A DNA stretch of 17,118 nt, from positions 1 through 17,118 of the forward strand of contig WJIO01000234.1 of NCBI GenBank assembly GCA_014730235.1. Direction: 5' to 3'. The translations under genes and the position numbers were made by a program. Below, in pieces: positions 1 to 6,936 of this stretch (position 1 is its first letter; each line of letters begins with the position of its first letter). Source of the stretch: Candidatus Poribacteria bacterium (GTDB lineage: Bacteria > Poribacteria > DTPJ01 > WJIO01). Below the pieces are notes generated by a model. That model did not search any database, had not been told where the DNA came from, and saw only the letters and a program-made list of their open reading frames with translations.

Positions 1-255
1 GAAAAAATGGTCAAAAGCCAGCTTTAATGTGCGTATCCCTCTCTTTTCTGCTGATTCGCATATTTCTCGCAGGCTTGTCATTCTTGGCTGAAATCCAGTG
101 GACAGGTTAAGGATTTTGTCCGGGTTTTCAACCATGTCGGTAAGCTCATGGTCGCTTACCAGTATAATTCCGGCATGTGGAATCTGAAAGGCCCAAGGGC
201 CGGGGTAGCTGATTAAATCACCACGATAAACGTCTTCCGGAACACGATTAGACAT
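1..255 (-). CDS. Conserved-looking protein of unknown function, N-terminal 85 residues only
   Basis: This is the last visible gene of the minus-strand operon; its 3' end lies beyond the left edge. The ATG at 255 is preceded by a strong ribosome binding site (GAGGTGG, about 5 bases upstream), and the frame is open for all 85 codons. It begins MSNRVPEDVYRGDLISYPGP and ends at the edge with FDHFF. No signal peptide or membrane segment is visible. The 'YRGDLxSYPGPWAF' opening reads like a conserved family found near carbohydrate genes in uncultured bacteria, but that is a recollection and not a search result, and I assign no function. It starts 67 bp after the glycosidase gene, so it is probably co-transcribed with it. 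Confidence 0.72.
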   Translation of the reverse strand, partial: MSNRVPEDVYRGDLISYPGPWAFQIPHAGIILVSDHELTDMVENPDKILNLSTGFQPRMTSLREICESAEKRGIRTLKLAFDHFF

Positions 256-322
256 ATTACCACCTCTAAAGTTAAGCAATTCCAAAAAATTTATTCTCTT
301 TCCTTAATAGGAATTTTTAGCA

Positions 323-1645
323 CTACTGAAACTGCTGAATTTTCGGTAATTTCCTGGATAAATCCAACAGGGATTTAACCGGAATCTGCCCGGGCCATTC
401 AAATAATGCCTTTACAAGACCTTGAGAATCCAATTCAGAAAGCCAGTTTGTAAGGTTTTCCCGCTGATTAGTCAGGCTTGATATCTGATTAAATATCCAA
501 TCCGGCAGCGGAGGAACGTATTGAGGTTTAAATTCCCCATTCTCTGCAAATACCGGCACTTCCAGCCATGCGTCGGGAGAAAAATCCGGGTTTGAGTCAC
601 CATTTCTGATTTGCATAGGAGCATATTCGGTAGTTGCGCCAATTATACCCGATGCTATAACTCCCAGAGTTCGCCGGGTATTCATGTAGTTATATGGTCT
701 GTGTTCATAATGCACCTGCGGCGGCATAATCTCCCGGATCATCCTGTTTTCAGCCAGGGCCTTTTCAAGCTGACCTTTGCGGAATTCCTCACCCTGGGGC
801 TGTATGGCTTGATAATATAAATTCCTTCTATTTTCCTGATCCTTATCCCAGCTATCCAGATGGGGCCAGTTGTGATACTGGCTGGCCCGCAGGTATCCGG
901 TAGCTTGAAAAACTGTGGTAAACCATTCGTAGCGTGGGTTCCAGTCTGGTGGACTCATGATTTCCGTTAATTTATCCTTAAGGATTGGTGTTCCGTCATG
1001 ACCTTTTACAGTCCATTTGCTTACCCATCCCACATGGTTTACGCCTATGTGCTGAAGATTTATATCCTCGTATTTCACTTTCAGGTTATGGCAAAGCCAT
1101 GTTACAAGCTGGGGAACCTCAACGCATGTACCGATGGATTTTATGCCAAAGGCCTTTTCAAAAGCACCTGACAATATATCAGTAGGATTAACCAGTGTGC
1201 TAAATATAGCTTTTGTGGAGGCCAGAGCGTGAATATCCTGGGCCAGCTTCCGCATATAGGGCCACAGGGAAGCTGCCTCAATAGCTGCCATAGGGGTTGA
1301 TTCACCATGAGGATGACCAATAATTCCACCAAGTTGTTCCCGAATCTCCCGGACTTCCTTCCAGGGCCCCACAGAGAAAAGAATCCAGTCCGAATCCCTG
1401 AGAGCTTCATCCCGGTTATCGGTGATTTTGACCTTAAGGTCAAGACCTGTTTCTGCCGCCGTAATTTCAGCATAACGGGCCATAGGTCTGGCCCGTTCTG
1501 GTGATATGTCCATCAATTCCAACTCAATCGGCCACCCCGCGTTTTTCAGTTTTTCAGCTTCACCAGCCAGACCATGCAAAAGAACCACAACAAACCGAGA
1601 GCCACCGCCTATGTACGTAATTTTTAATGAATCGGGTATAGCCAT
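323..1645 (-). CDS. Glycoside hydrolase family 4 protein (NAD-dependent glycosidase)
   Basis: The 440-residue protein has the usual length and layout of GH4 enzymes, which cleave alpha- or beta-glycosides by NAD+- and Mn2+-dependent redox elimination in the cytoplasm. The dinucleotide-binding loop is YIGGGS (11-16), with an acidic residue at the end of the second strand (ELMDIS, D46). NPTD lies at 153-156. The metal-binding Cys is C174 in CVEVP, and the partner His is H204 in GVNH. In GH4 the four residues starting at this Cys help define substrate class; CVEV is not one of the textbook versions known to me (CHSV, CDMP, CNVP), so the sugar cannot be predicted. The ATG at 1645 has an AAAGGGG ribosome binding site, rather far upstream (about 12 nt). 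It lies 43 bp downstream of the sialidase-like gene and probably acts on a sugar that enters the cell or is released by that protein. Confidence 0.88.
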   Translation of the reverse strand: MAIPDSLKITYIGGGSRFVVVLLHGLAGEAEKLKNAGWPIELELMDISPERARPMARYAEITAAETGLDLKVKITDNRDEALRDSDWILFSVGPWKEVREIREQLGGIIGHPHGESTPMAAIEAASLWPYMRKLAQDIHALASTKAIFSTLVNPTDILSGAFEKAFGIKSIGTCVEVPQLVTWLCHNLKVKYEDINLQHIGVNHVGWVSKWTVKGHDGTPILKDKLTEIMSPPDWNPRYEWFTTVFQATGYLRASQYHNWPHLDSWDKDQENRRNLYYQAIQPQGEEFRKGQLEKALAENRMIREIMPPQVHYEHRPYNYMNTRRTLGVIASGIIGATTEYAPMQIRNGDSNPDFSPDAWLEVPVFAENGEFKPQYVPPLPDWIFNQISSLTNQRENLTNWLSELDSQGLVKALFEWPGQIPVKSLLDLSRKLPKIQQFQ

Positions 1646-1688
1646 TTAATTAGAATTTCCCCTTTCAAAAAATATACAGCTTTATTGA

Positions 1689-2744
1689 TTAATTTTCTGC
1701 AACCAACCATTTTAGGTTAAAACATGCAATGGCAATAGTTTCGTATAATTTCTCTTCCCCTTTTTCAAAAAGCAAATATACATTACCATCTTTATCTGCG
1801 GTTATTGATGAATATGCGCTCAGACCTTCATAAACCAACCGCTTAACAGGCCAGGTATCGCCGCCGTCAAAACTTGCCCATACTGTCATTTTTATACGCG
1901 AGCCGCCCGGGTTATCCGGCGCGCTGTATAGTAAAACATCTTTGCCATCGGTAGCTTCCAGAGGTACTCGCACAAGACCTGCATTGCACCCATAGCTTGG
2001 TTTACGCCCATAACGAAAATAATGGGGTTGGGCAATCTCATAGAGTTCATCGGAAACCTGCCAGTCTGTAAACATATTGCCGCCGTCATAGCTCCAGGCG
2101 ATCCGCCTTCGATGGTCTACCGACATGTGGGAGCGGGAGTTATAATAAATATCACCACTGCTCAACTCCGCCAGCGTTCCTTCTCCTGTTCCGCTTTGAA
2201 CCGGGTAGCTCGTTTGCCAGATTTTGCCGCCGTCATCGCTGTATATTGCGGTGTTATAGTGATAGGGCCACCACTCCTGATCATTAGTACCCTTTGGGGC
2301 CATAATCCTGGCTGGCATAAGCAGGCGGCCTTTATATTCCCCATGCTGTAATGTAAGCCCTGATTCTGAGCATTCCGTCTGCACAGGTACGCCGTCAGGA
2401 GTTCCATGATTCAGGGCGTTTGGCTTTATAATGATCTCCTGCCGTTCCCAGCTTTTACCGTTATCATGGCTTCGCCAGAGATGCCCTTTGCTGGAATTTA
2501 CCACCATAACGTCACCGTTATTTTCGTCAACAATTGCGCTCCCGCCAGAATCATGGCCTACTTCCTGAACCGTCGTCCAGGTCTTACCTTTATCTTCGCT
2601 TCGACGCACCAGCTTCCCGCTCTTTGCAAAGGCTAAAATTGTTCCATCAGTCGTAACTACGATATTCGGTATACGCACAGATTCAAAAATATCCTGCATA
2701 AAAATAGCAGGTTCACCATTGGAATCAATAATCATATCAACCAT
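1689..2744 (-). CDS. Sialidase-like BNR/Asp-box beta-propeller glycosidase
   Basis: The 351-residue protein carries the sialidase (GH33-like) pattern. It has an RIP motif (R24-P26) and five Asp boxes: SEDKGKTW 49-56, SHDNGKSW 92-99, SDDGGKIW 169-176, SYDGGNMF 218-225 and SFDGGDTW 291-298. Candidate active-site residues follow the canonical order: E193 (LAELSSG), R204 (YNSRS), R283 (GGSRIK), Y311 (AYSSI), then the usual E328 (LLFEKG). R24, R204 and R283 would form the arginine triad that holds the carboxylate of sialic acid. However, only 25 residues separate R24 from the first Asp box, so the loop that normally carries the acid/base Asp appears to be missing. No signal peptide is seen, so it is probably cytoplasmic. 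The ATG at 2744 has a good AAGGAG site 5-6 nt upstream. It could be a sialidase with altered chemistry or act on another acidic sugar. Confidence 0.82.
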   Translation of the reverse strand: MVDMIIDSNGEPAIFMQDIFESVRIPNIVVTTDGTILAFAKSGKLVRRSEDKGKTWTTVQEVGHDSGGSAIVDENNGDVMVVNSSKGHLWRSHDNGKSWERQEIIIKPNALNHGTPDGVPVQTECSESGLTLQHGEYKGRLLMPARIMAPKGTNDQEWWPYHYNTAIYSDDGGKIWQTSYPVQSGTGEGTLAELSSGDIYYNSRSHMSVDHRRRIAWSYDGGNMFTDWQVSDELYEIAQPHYFRYGRKPSYGCNAGLVRVPLEATDGKDVLLYSAPDNPGGSRIKMTVWASFDGGDTWPVKRLVYEGLSAYSSITADKDGNVYLLFEKGEEKLYETIAIACFNLKWLVAEN

Positions 2745-2779
2745 TTTTACTCCTTTTAAGAAATAAACTGTTTAACCAT

Positions 2780-3703
2780 TCAATTTTTTCCAAGAAATTC
2801 ATCAACTTCCCCGATGACAGGCATAGAAGGCTGCGCGCCCATCTTTGTCACTGCCAGTCCGGCTACAGCATTGGCAAATCTAATGCCCTCCTTGATATAC
2901 ATTCCCGACGCCAGGGCAAAGGCAAAACCGCCGTTAAAAGCATCCCCAGCAGCAGTTGCATCCACAGCTTTGACGTTAAAAGCAGGTACAAGATAGCTTT
3001 CTTCTGTATTTATCAGCATAGCACCAGCTTTTCCCATAGTTATAATAATATTTTTCACTCCCATATCCAGCAGCTTATTGCCAGCCCTTTTAGCTGAGTT
3101 CTGATCATTAACTTTTATATCTGTAAGTATCTCAGTTTCCGTTTCATTAGGTGTAAGGTATGTTATCTTCTGAATAAGCCCTTCGGATAAATTCTGACCC
3201 GGTGCAGGATTCAGTATTACCGGAACACCTTTTTTATTGGCAATTTCAGCGCTTCTTTCCACAGCTTCCATGGTGGTTTCCAGTTGCAGAACCACAGCGT
3301 CAGCATTTTCAATCGCAGATAGAGCTTTATCAATGTCCGAACCTGAAAACTTCGCGTTTGCACCCTGAGCCGCCACGATCATATTTTCGCCTTCATCATC
3401 AACAAATATAAGGGCCACACCTGAAGGTGAGTCTTTGTCCCTGAATATAAAATCTACAATAATCCCATCCCTTTTAAAATTTTTCAGAGCCTCATCCCCA
3501 AAGTCATCCATGCCCAATTTGGCCACAAGGGTAACTTCCGCCCCTAATCGGGCTGCTGCAACTGCCTGGTTTGCCCCTTTACCTCCTGGTGCTTTGATAA
3601 ATTCGCTTCCCAGTATAGTTTCTCCCGGAACCGGCAGCTTTGGGGCTTTCACCACCAGATCTGTATTTGAGCTTCCTACGACAGTTATTTTTGGTTTGGT
3701 CAT
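2780..3703 (-). CDS. rbsK: Ribokinase (PfkB-family sugar kinase)
   Basis: This 307-residue cytoplasmic kinase phosphorylates a sugar, most likely D-ribose to ribose 5-phosphate. The ribokinase hallmarks are all present. The N-terminal sugar-binding stretch is GSSNTDLV (10-17). PfkB signature 1 is GGKGANQA at 40-47. NPAPG lies at 165-169 and TPNETE at 184-189. PfkB signature 2 is DATAAGDAFNGG at 248-259, with the catalytic base at D254, and the C-terminal GAQPSMP is at 289-295. Length and motif order match true ribokinases better than fructokinases or adenosine kinases. The gene starts only 11 bp after the upstream cyclase-like gene, and its AAAGG site overlaps that gap, which suggests translational coupling. 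The neighbouring glycosidases suggest that the real substrate could be a sugar released from a nucleoside or glycan. Confidence 0.93.
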   Translation of the reverse strand: MTKPKITVVGSSNTDLVVKAPKLPVPGETILGSEFIKAPGGKGANQAVAAARLGAEVTLVAKLGMDDFGDEALKNFKRDGIIVDFIFRDKDSPSGVALIFVDDEGENMIVAAQGANAKFSGSDIDKALSAIENADAVVLQLETTMEAVERSAEIANKKGVPVILNPAPGQNLSEGLIQKITYLTPNETETEILTDIKVNDQNSAKRAGNKLLDMGVKNIIITMGKAGAMLINTEESYLVPAFNVKAVDATAAGDAFNGGFAFALASGMYIKEGIRFANAVAGLAVTKMGAQPSMPVIGEVDEFLGKN

Positions 3704-3714
3704 ATTTTACCTTT

Positions 3715-4467
3715 CTAAGAAAGTCTGACAATAAAATCCAGAAAAGCTGATTTCAATTTCCCCTGGTAAACTGATGGATTACAGGGAATACCACAGCATC
3801 CCTCTATATCCAGTGGATTTATCTGAAGCACAATTTCCGTTTCCTGTATTTCACCCAGGTTCACCAGCGGCGCCAGTATCATATTGTGTTCTGTCTTATA
3901 AAATTCAGCTATCATATCAATCCCAAATCCCTCATGGGTTCTGGGATTGCTGAATGAAGGGAAATTCCCGGCCAGTACAGCAACTTCAGCATCAATTATA
4001 TCCTGCATGGCCTGTGGACTGAAATAAGGGCTGTTTAGGTTATAATCATCTGTGTCAATTATTCCGTCAGTATCTTCCAGCCATTTATCCGTATATTCAC
4101 CTGCATCAACAACAAGCGCATCTCCGGGTTTTACAGTATCCAGGTATTTTCCCAGATCCGCAGGTGAGATCTCTCCCCCCGGTTCTATATCCAGATGGAC
4201 AACAATACCCTTGTATAGATCGCCTTCCGGTCTATCCGAAAATATCTCCATCGGAAGAGGCCCATGAGTGGATATATGCCGTCTGGTTTCTATGTAAGTG
4301 CAGTCCAGGGATGTAAGGTGCATGTTCCATATTTCCACACCATCCCCTTTGACCGTTTTTATTGTCTCTATACAGGTTTTTTGCGGCTTAACCATTGGAT
4401 ACAGGTTAGTTTCATGTCTGATTGGCAAACCTATCCTGATAATTTCTTTTTCAATATTCCCCGGCAA
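3715..4467 (-). CDS. Cyclase/kynurenine-formamidase-fold protein with altered metal motif
   Basis: This 250-residue protein, first in the operon, resembles the cyclase family (PF04199), which includes metal-dependent hydrolases such as kynurenine formamidase. Family-like parts are KGIVVHLD (86-93), an acidic 'ISPADL' stretch (100-105), GDALVVDAG (115-123), SPYFS (146-150), and a C-terminal IEGCCGIPC (221-229). The signature HxGTHxDxPxH is badly changed: the matching stretch is CTYIETRRH (56-64), where the metal-binding His and Asp become Tyr and Glu, and the earlier His (position 54) is Leu. Only the last His (H64) is kept. Either the metal site is remodelled or the protein no longer hydrolyses. 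The start is TTG at 4467, supported by an AAGGAG site 7 nt upstream. Its link to sugar metabolism is inferred only from co-transcription with a sugar kinase and two glycosidases. Confidence 0.75.
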   Translation of the reverse strand: MPGNIEKEIIRIGLPIRHETNLYPMVKPQKTCIETIKTVKGDGVEIWNMHLTSLDCTYIETRRHISTHGPLPMEIFSDRPEGDLYKGIVVHLDIEPGGEISPADLGKYLDTVKPGDALVVDAGEYTDKWLEDTDGIIDTDDYNLNSPYFSPQAMQDIIDAEVAVLAGNFPSFSNPRTHEGFGIDMIAEFYKTEHNMILAPLVNLGEIQETEIVLQINPLDIEGCCGIPCNPSVYQGKLKSAFLDFIVRLS

Positions 4468-4480
4468 ATCGTATCTCCTT
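4465..4480 (-). promoter_or_regulatory. Ribosome binding site that fixes a TTG start codon
   Basis: On the minus strand AAGGAG (4475-4480) is followed by a 7-nt spacer and TTG (4467-4465). No ATG or GTG with comparable spacing is present nearby, so the cyclase-like gene very likely starts at TTG. Confidence 0.75.
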
Positions 4481-4484
4481 GATT

Positions 4485-4503
4485 TTCCTTTTCCAAAAAG
4501 GAA
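4485..4503. promoter_or_regulatory. Inverted repeat in the operon leader, possible operator
   Basis: TTCCTTTT and AAAAAGGAA flank a CC centre, giving an almost perfect palindrome between the predicted transcription start (about 4553) and the ribosome binding site of the first operon gene. It could be a repressor site or a leader hairpin, or it could reflect simple purine/pyrimidine composition. Confidence 0.3.
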
Positions 4504-4559
4504 TAAAAGGTGGTCTTATTTCCAAAAACTCACTTGCACAGCTATACAAAACAAAAACC

Positions 4560-4588
4560 ATTATAACTATACCTCGGATGATTATCAA
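4560..4588 (-). promoter_or_regulatory. Sigma-70-type promoter of the sugar operon
   Basis: On the minus strand, TTGATA (4588-4583) and a perfect TATAAT (4565-4560) are separated by exactly 17 bp. Transcription would start near 4553, leaving a leader of about 85 nt before the TTG start at 4467. All five minus-strand genes are closely spaced downstream, and no other promoter of similar quality was noticed among them. Confidence 0.7.
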
Positions 4589-4742
4589 GTATTAACATCA
4601 GGCAATATAAAATTACAATTTCATCCGAACAATAAATCCTTTTTTAACGTCTAAAATATACACAAAGCATAAATTTTACATCCTTGTGTTATTGCGAAGA
4701 ACGGAGTAACAAATAAAGTTTTTAGTCTGTATCAGAAGTTTT

Positions 4743-4884
4743 GGCTCATCCAGTTTGAGTGTGGAAGTGTAAAAAACATTGTCCAATTAAGAAAAAAATA
4801 TCCTCCATTTGTCATTCCTGCTTTCGCAGGAATGACAAGTTGAGAAAATTTTCAAATTATTACCATACTCAAATCAGAAGAGCC
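4743..4884. mobile_element. MITE-like element, copy 1 (ISL3-type ends)
   Basis: This is a 142-bp non-coding element. The left end (4743-4764, GGCTCATCCAGTTTGAG...) and the reverse complement of the right end (4863-4884, GGCTCTTCTGATTTGAG...) agree at 17 of 22 positions. The flanks are GAAGTTTT (4735-4742) and AAAGTTTT (4885-4892), an 8-bp target duplication with one difference. Ends starting GG and 8-bp duplications are typical of the ISL3 family. There is no transposase inside, so it would depend on a relative elsewhere. The diverged ends suggest that it is older than copy 2. Confidence 0.8.
4811..4855. repeat. 45-bp core repeat with perfect hairpin, copy 1
   Basis: GTCATTCCTGC (4811-4821) and GCAGGAATGAC (4826-4836) form a perfect 11-bp stem with a TTTC loop. 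They are followed by a second small palindromic stretch containing GAAAATTTTC. The 45 bases are identical to 5091-5135, although the left halves of the two host elements differ. Confidence 0.9.
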
Positions 4885-4930
4885 AAAGTTTTCACGAACA
4901 TAAATTTTATGCTTGGAAATATACAAAATC

Positions 4931-4959
4931 TTGCTTATATACAAGTATTATGTTAGTAT
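4931..4959 (+). promoter_or_regulatory. Possible promoter for the ABC exporter genes
   Basis: TTGCTT (4931-4936), a 17-bp spacer and TAGTAT (4954-4959) lie between the two MITE-like elements. The region is very AT-rich and other weak pairs exist, so this is only a candidate. If used, the transcript leader would run through the whole second element. Confidence 0.35.
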
Positions 4960-5043
4960 ATGGTAAACGCGTTTTCTCTTGAATTGATTATTCTGTATAT
5001 GTTAAAATTGATTCTTCGAACATAATAAACAATTAAATTATTT

Positions 5044-5163
5044 GGTTCTTCCGGATTTAGTGTGATAAAGATAAGAACCTTTTTTATGCTGTCATTCCTG
5101 CTTTCGCAGGAATGACAAGTTGAGAAAATTTTCAACTATAACCACACTAAATCCGGAAGAACC
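5044..5163. mobile_element. MITE-like element, copy 2 (ISL3-type ends)
   Basis: This is a 120-bp non-coding element. The left end (5044-5065, GGTTCTTCCGGATTTAGTGT...) matches the reverse complement of the right end (5142-5163) at 21 of 22 positions. A perfect 8-bp target duplication AATTATTT flanks it (5036-5043 and 5164-5171). The ends align without gaps to those of copy 1. The near-perfect repeats and perfect duplication indicate a recent insertion. Its right end is 29 bp before the first exporter gene. Confidence 0.88.
5091..5135. repeat. 45-bp core repeat with perfect hairpin, copy 2
   Basis: Base-for-base identical to 4811-4855. The stem arms are at 5091-5101 and 5106-5116. It sits inside the second MITE-like element and could fold in RNA upstream of the exporter genes. 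Confidence 0.9.
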
Positions 5164-5192
5164 AATTATTTTGAGTCCGGAGAAAAGTATAT

Positions 5193-6932
5193 ATGCCAAC
5201 ACTCAAAAGACTACTGGGATACCTCAAAAAATATTGGTTTTTCCTGTTACTTGCATTGCTTGCCTTGACCATTAATCGGGTGCTGACAATGGCTGTGCCG
5301 GAAATATCCCAACGGGCTATTGACATAGCCATAGGTCAGAAAAACTACAGCCTTCTGGTTATCCTTGCCATCAGCATAGTAGTTGTCACGATCTTCAGGG
5401 GTGTTTTCCATTTTGCCCAGGAATATACCCTTCAATACGCCGCTCAAAAAGCCATATATGATATCCGTAATACTATGTATGATCACCTCCAGCGTCTGCC
5501 CTTTAGCTTTTATGATAAATCCCAGACAGGTCAGTTGATCGCCAGGGCTACTGGTGATATTGATTCTTTACGCCGGTTCTTTACCTTCGGGATGCTCAAC
5601 TTCATAAGCAGCATATTTATATTCGTAGCTGTTCTTATTATAACTCTGATGAAAAACTGGCAGATGGCCCTTATTTCCCTTTCGGTTATGCCTGCCATTG
5701 CATACACAGGAACACGTTTTGGCCAGAAAATACGTCCTAAATTCAAAGAAATGCGCCAGAAACATGCCGATATAACTACTGCAATTCAGGAAAACGTAAC
5801 CGGAGCCAGCGTCGTCAGAACCTTTGCCCGGGAAGAACACGAGATCAAAAGATTCTCAAAACAGGTCTTTGGCCTGCTGAAAATGAATCTGGAAATAACA
5901 AAGCTATGGGCTTCGTATTTCCCATTTATGGATTTTATCGCAGTCGTGGGCAGGATCGCTATCCTGTGGTTTGGGGGATGGCAGATCATAAAGGGTAATC
6001 TAACCCTGGGTGAGTTTGTGGCTTTCAATATGTATCTGGTAATGCTTATGATGCCCGTAAGGATGCTGGGATTTATCATCAACGTATCTCAAGAGGCCAT
6101 AGCGTCGGGTCAGAGGATATTTGAAATACTGGATACCGAATCTGAGGTAAAGGAGTTAGATAATGCCAGAGCACTGCCGCCTATAAAAGGACTTATAAAA
6201 TTTGATGATGTATCCTTTAGCTACGAAACCGGCGATGGTCTGGTGCTTAAGAATTTCAGCCTTGAAGCAAAACCCGGGGAAACCATAGCTCTGTTAGGTG
6301 CTACCGGTTCGGGAAAAAGCACTGTGATAAACCTGATACCCAGGTTTTATGATCCCCTCTCCGGTAAAATAACCATTGATGGTATTGATATTAAGGAAGT
6401 GCAGTTAGAATCGCTAAGAAGACAGATCAGCATTGTTATGCAGGAAACATACCTCTTCGCCGCATCAATAAAAGACAATATAGCATATGGCAATACTGAA
6501 GCATCAATGGAGGAAATAGTAGAAGCCGCAAAAGCCGCAAATATACATGATTTTATCGTATCCCTGCCCAAAGGCTATGATACGGAGGTGGGTGAACGAG
6601 GTGTAACCCTCTCTGGAGGCCAAAAACAGCGCGTCGCCATCGCCCGGGCTTTGTTGATGAACCCAAGAATATTGATACTGGATGACTCCACATCCAGCGT
6701 AGATACCCAGACTGAACATATGATCCAGAACGCCCTTAACACTCTGTTAAAAGGCAGAACCGCTTTTGTTATTGCCCAGAGGTTATCTACAGTAAAACGG
6801 GCTGATAAAATTGTTATTCTGGAAGATGGTAAAATAGTGGAAAAGGGAACTCATGAATCACTCCTGAAAAAGGGTGGTATATACTCGGAGATATACGAAA
6901 TGCAGTTTAAACAGCAAGAGGAGGAAGACTAA
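5193..6932 (+). CDS. ABC exporter half-transporter with degenerate ATP site
   Basis: This 579-residue fusion of an exporter-type membrane domain (about 1-305, six hydrophobic helices) and an ATPase domain is one half of a heterodimeric exporter in the inner membrane. The Walker A motif is GATGSGKST (369-377), the Q-loop is Q417, and the signature is a canonical LSGGQ (473-477). Walker B ends ILILDD (493-498), so the catalytic Glu is replaced by D498, and the switch His is replaced by Q529 (VIAQRLS). The same two changes are known in TM287 of the Thermotoga TM287/288 exporter. The ATP site built on this subunit's Walker motifs should therefore bind but hydrolyse poorly. The ATG at 5193 has GGAGA 9 nt upstream. 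The stop is 4 nt before the ATG of the partner gene. Substrate unknown: drugs, lipids or peptides are all possible. Confidence 0.93.
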   Translation: MPTLKRLLGYLKKYWFFLLLALLALTINRVLTMAVPEISQRAIDIAIGQKNYSLLVILAISIVVVTIFRGVFHFAQEYTLQYAAQKAIYDIRNTMYDHLQRLPFSFYDKSQTGQLIARATGDIDSLRRFFTFGMLNFISSIFIFVAVLIITLMKNWQMALISLSVMPAIAYTGTRFGQKIRPKFKEMRQKHADITTAIQENVTGASVVRTFAREEHEIKRFSKQVFGLLKMNLEITKLWASYFPFMDFIAVVGRIAILWFGGWQIIKGNLTLGEFVAFNMYLVMLMMPVRMLGFIINVSQEAIASGQRIFEILDTESEVKELDNARALPPIKGLIKFDDVSFSYETGDGLVLKNFSLEAKPGETIALLGATGSGKSTVINLIPRFYDPLSGKITIDGIDIKEVQLESLRRQISIVMQETYLFAASIKDNIAYGNTEASMEEIVEAAKAANIHDFIVSLPKGYDTEVGERGVTLSGGQKQRVAIARALLMNPRILILDDSTSSVDTQTEHMIQNALNTLLKGRTAFVIAQRLSTVKRADKIVILEDGKIVEKGTHESLLKKGGIYSEIYEMQFKQQEEED

Positions 6933-6936
6933 AGTT

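Noticed and set aside
611-4482. Plus-strand open frames across the sugar operon
   Set aside because: They lie inside well-recognised minus-strand genes and show no protein family features.
4686-4710. Short repeat-like string GTTATTGCGAAG...GGAGTAAC
   Set aside because: It resembles widespread intergenic GTCATTGCGAGG-type repeats, but there is only one degraded copy here, too little to call.
4811-5116. CRISPR-like array
   Set aside because: There are only two palindromic copies 280 bp apart inside transposon-like elements, with no regular spacers or cas genes.
4953-5135. Small minus-strand open frames across the MITE-like elements
   Set aside because: They consist mostly of the translated hairpin repeat (CHSCESRN-type), a common artefact of this type of palindrome, and have no start signals.
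6874-6936. Upstream GTG start for the second exporter subunit
   Set aside because: It would overlap the first subunit's gene by 59 bases and add 21 basic residues not typical of the family; the ATG at 6937 gives the usual N-terminus.
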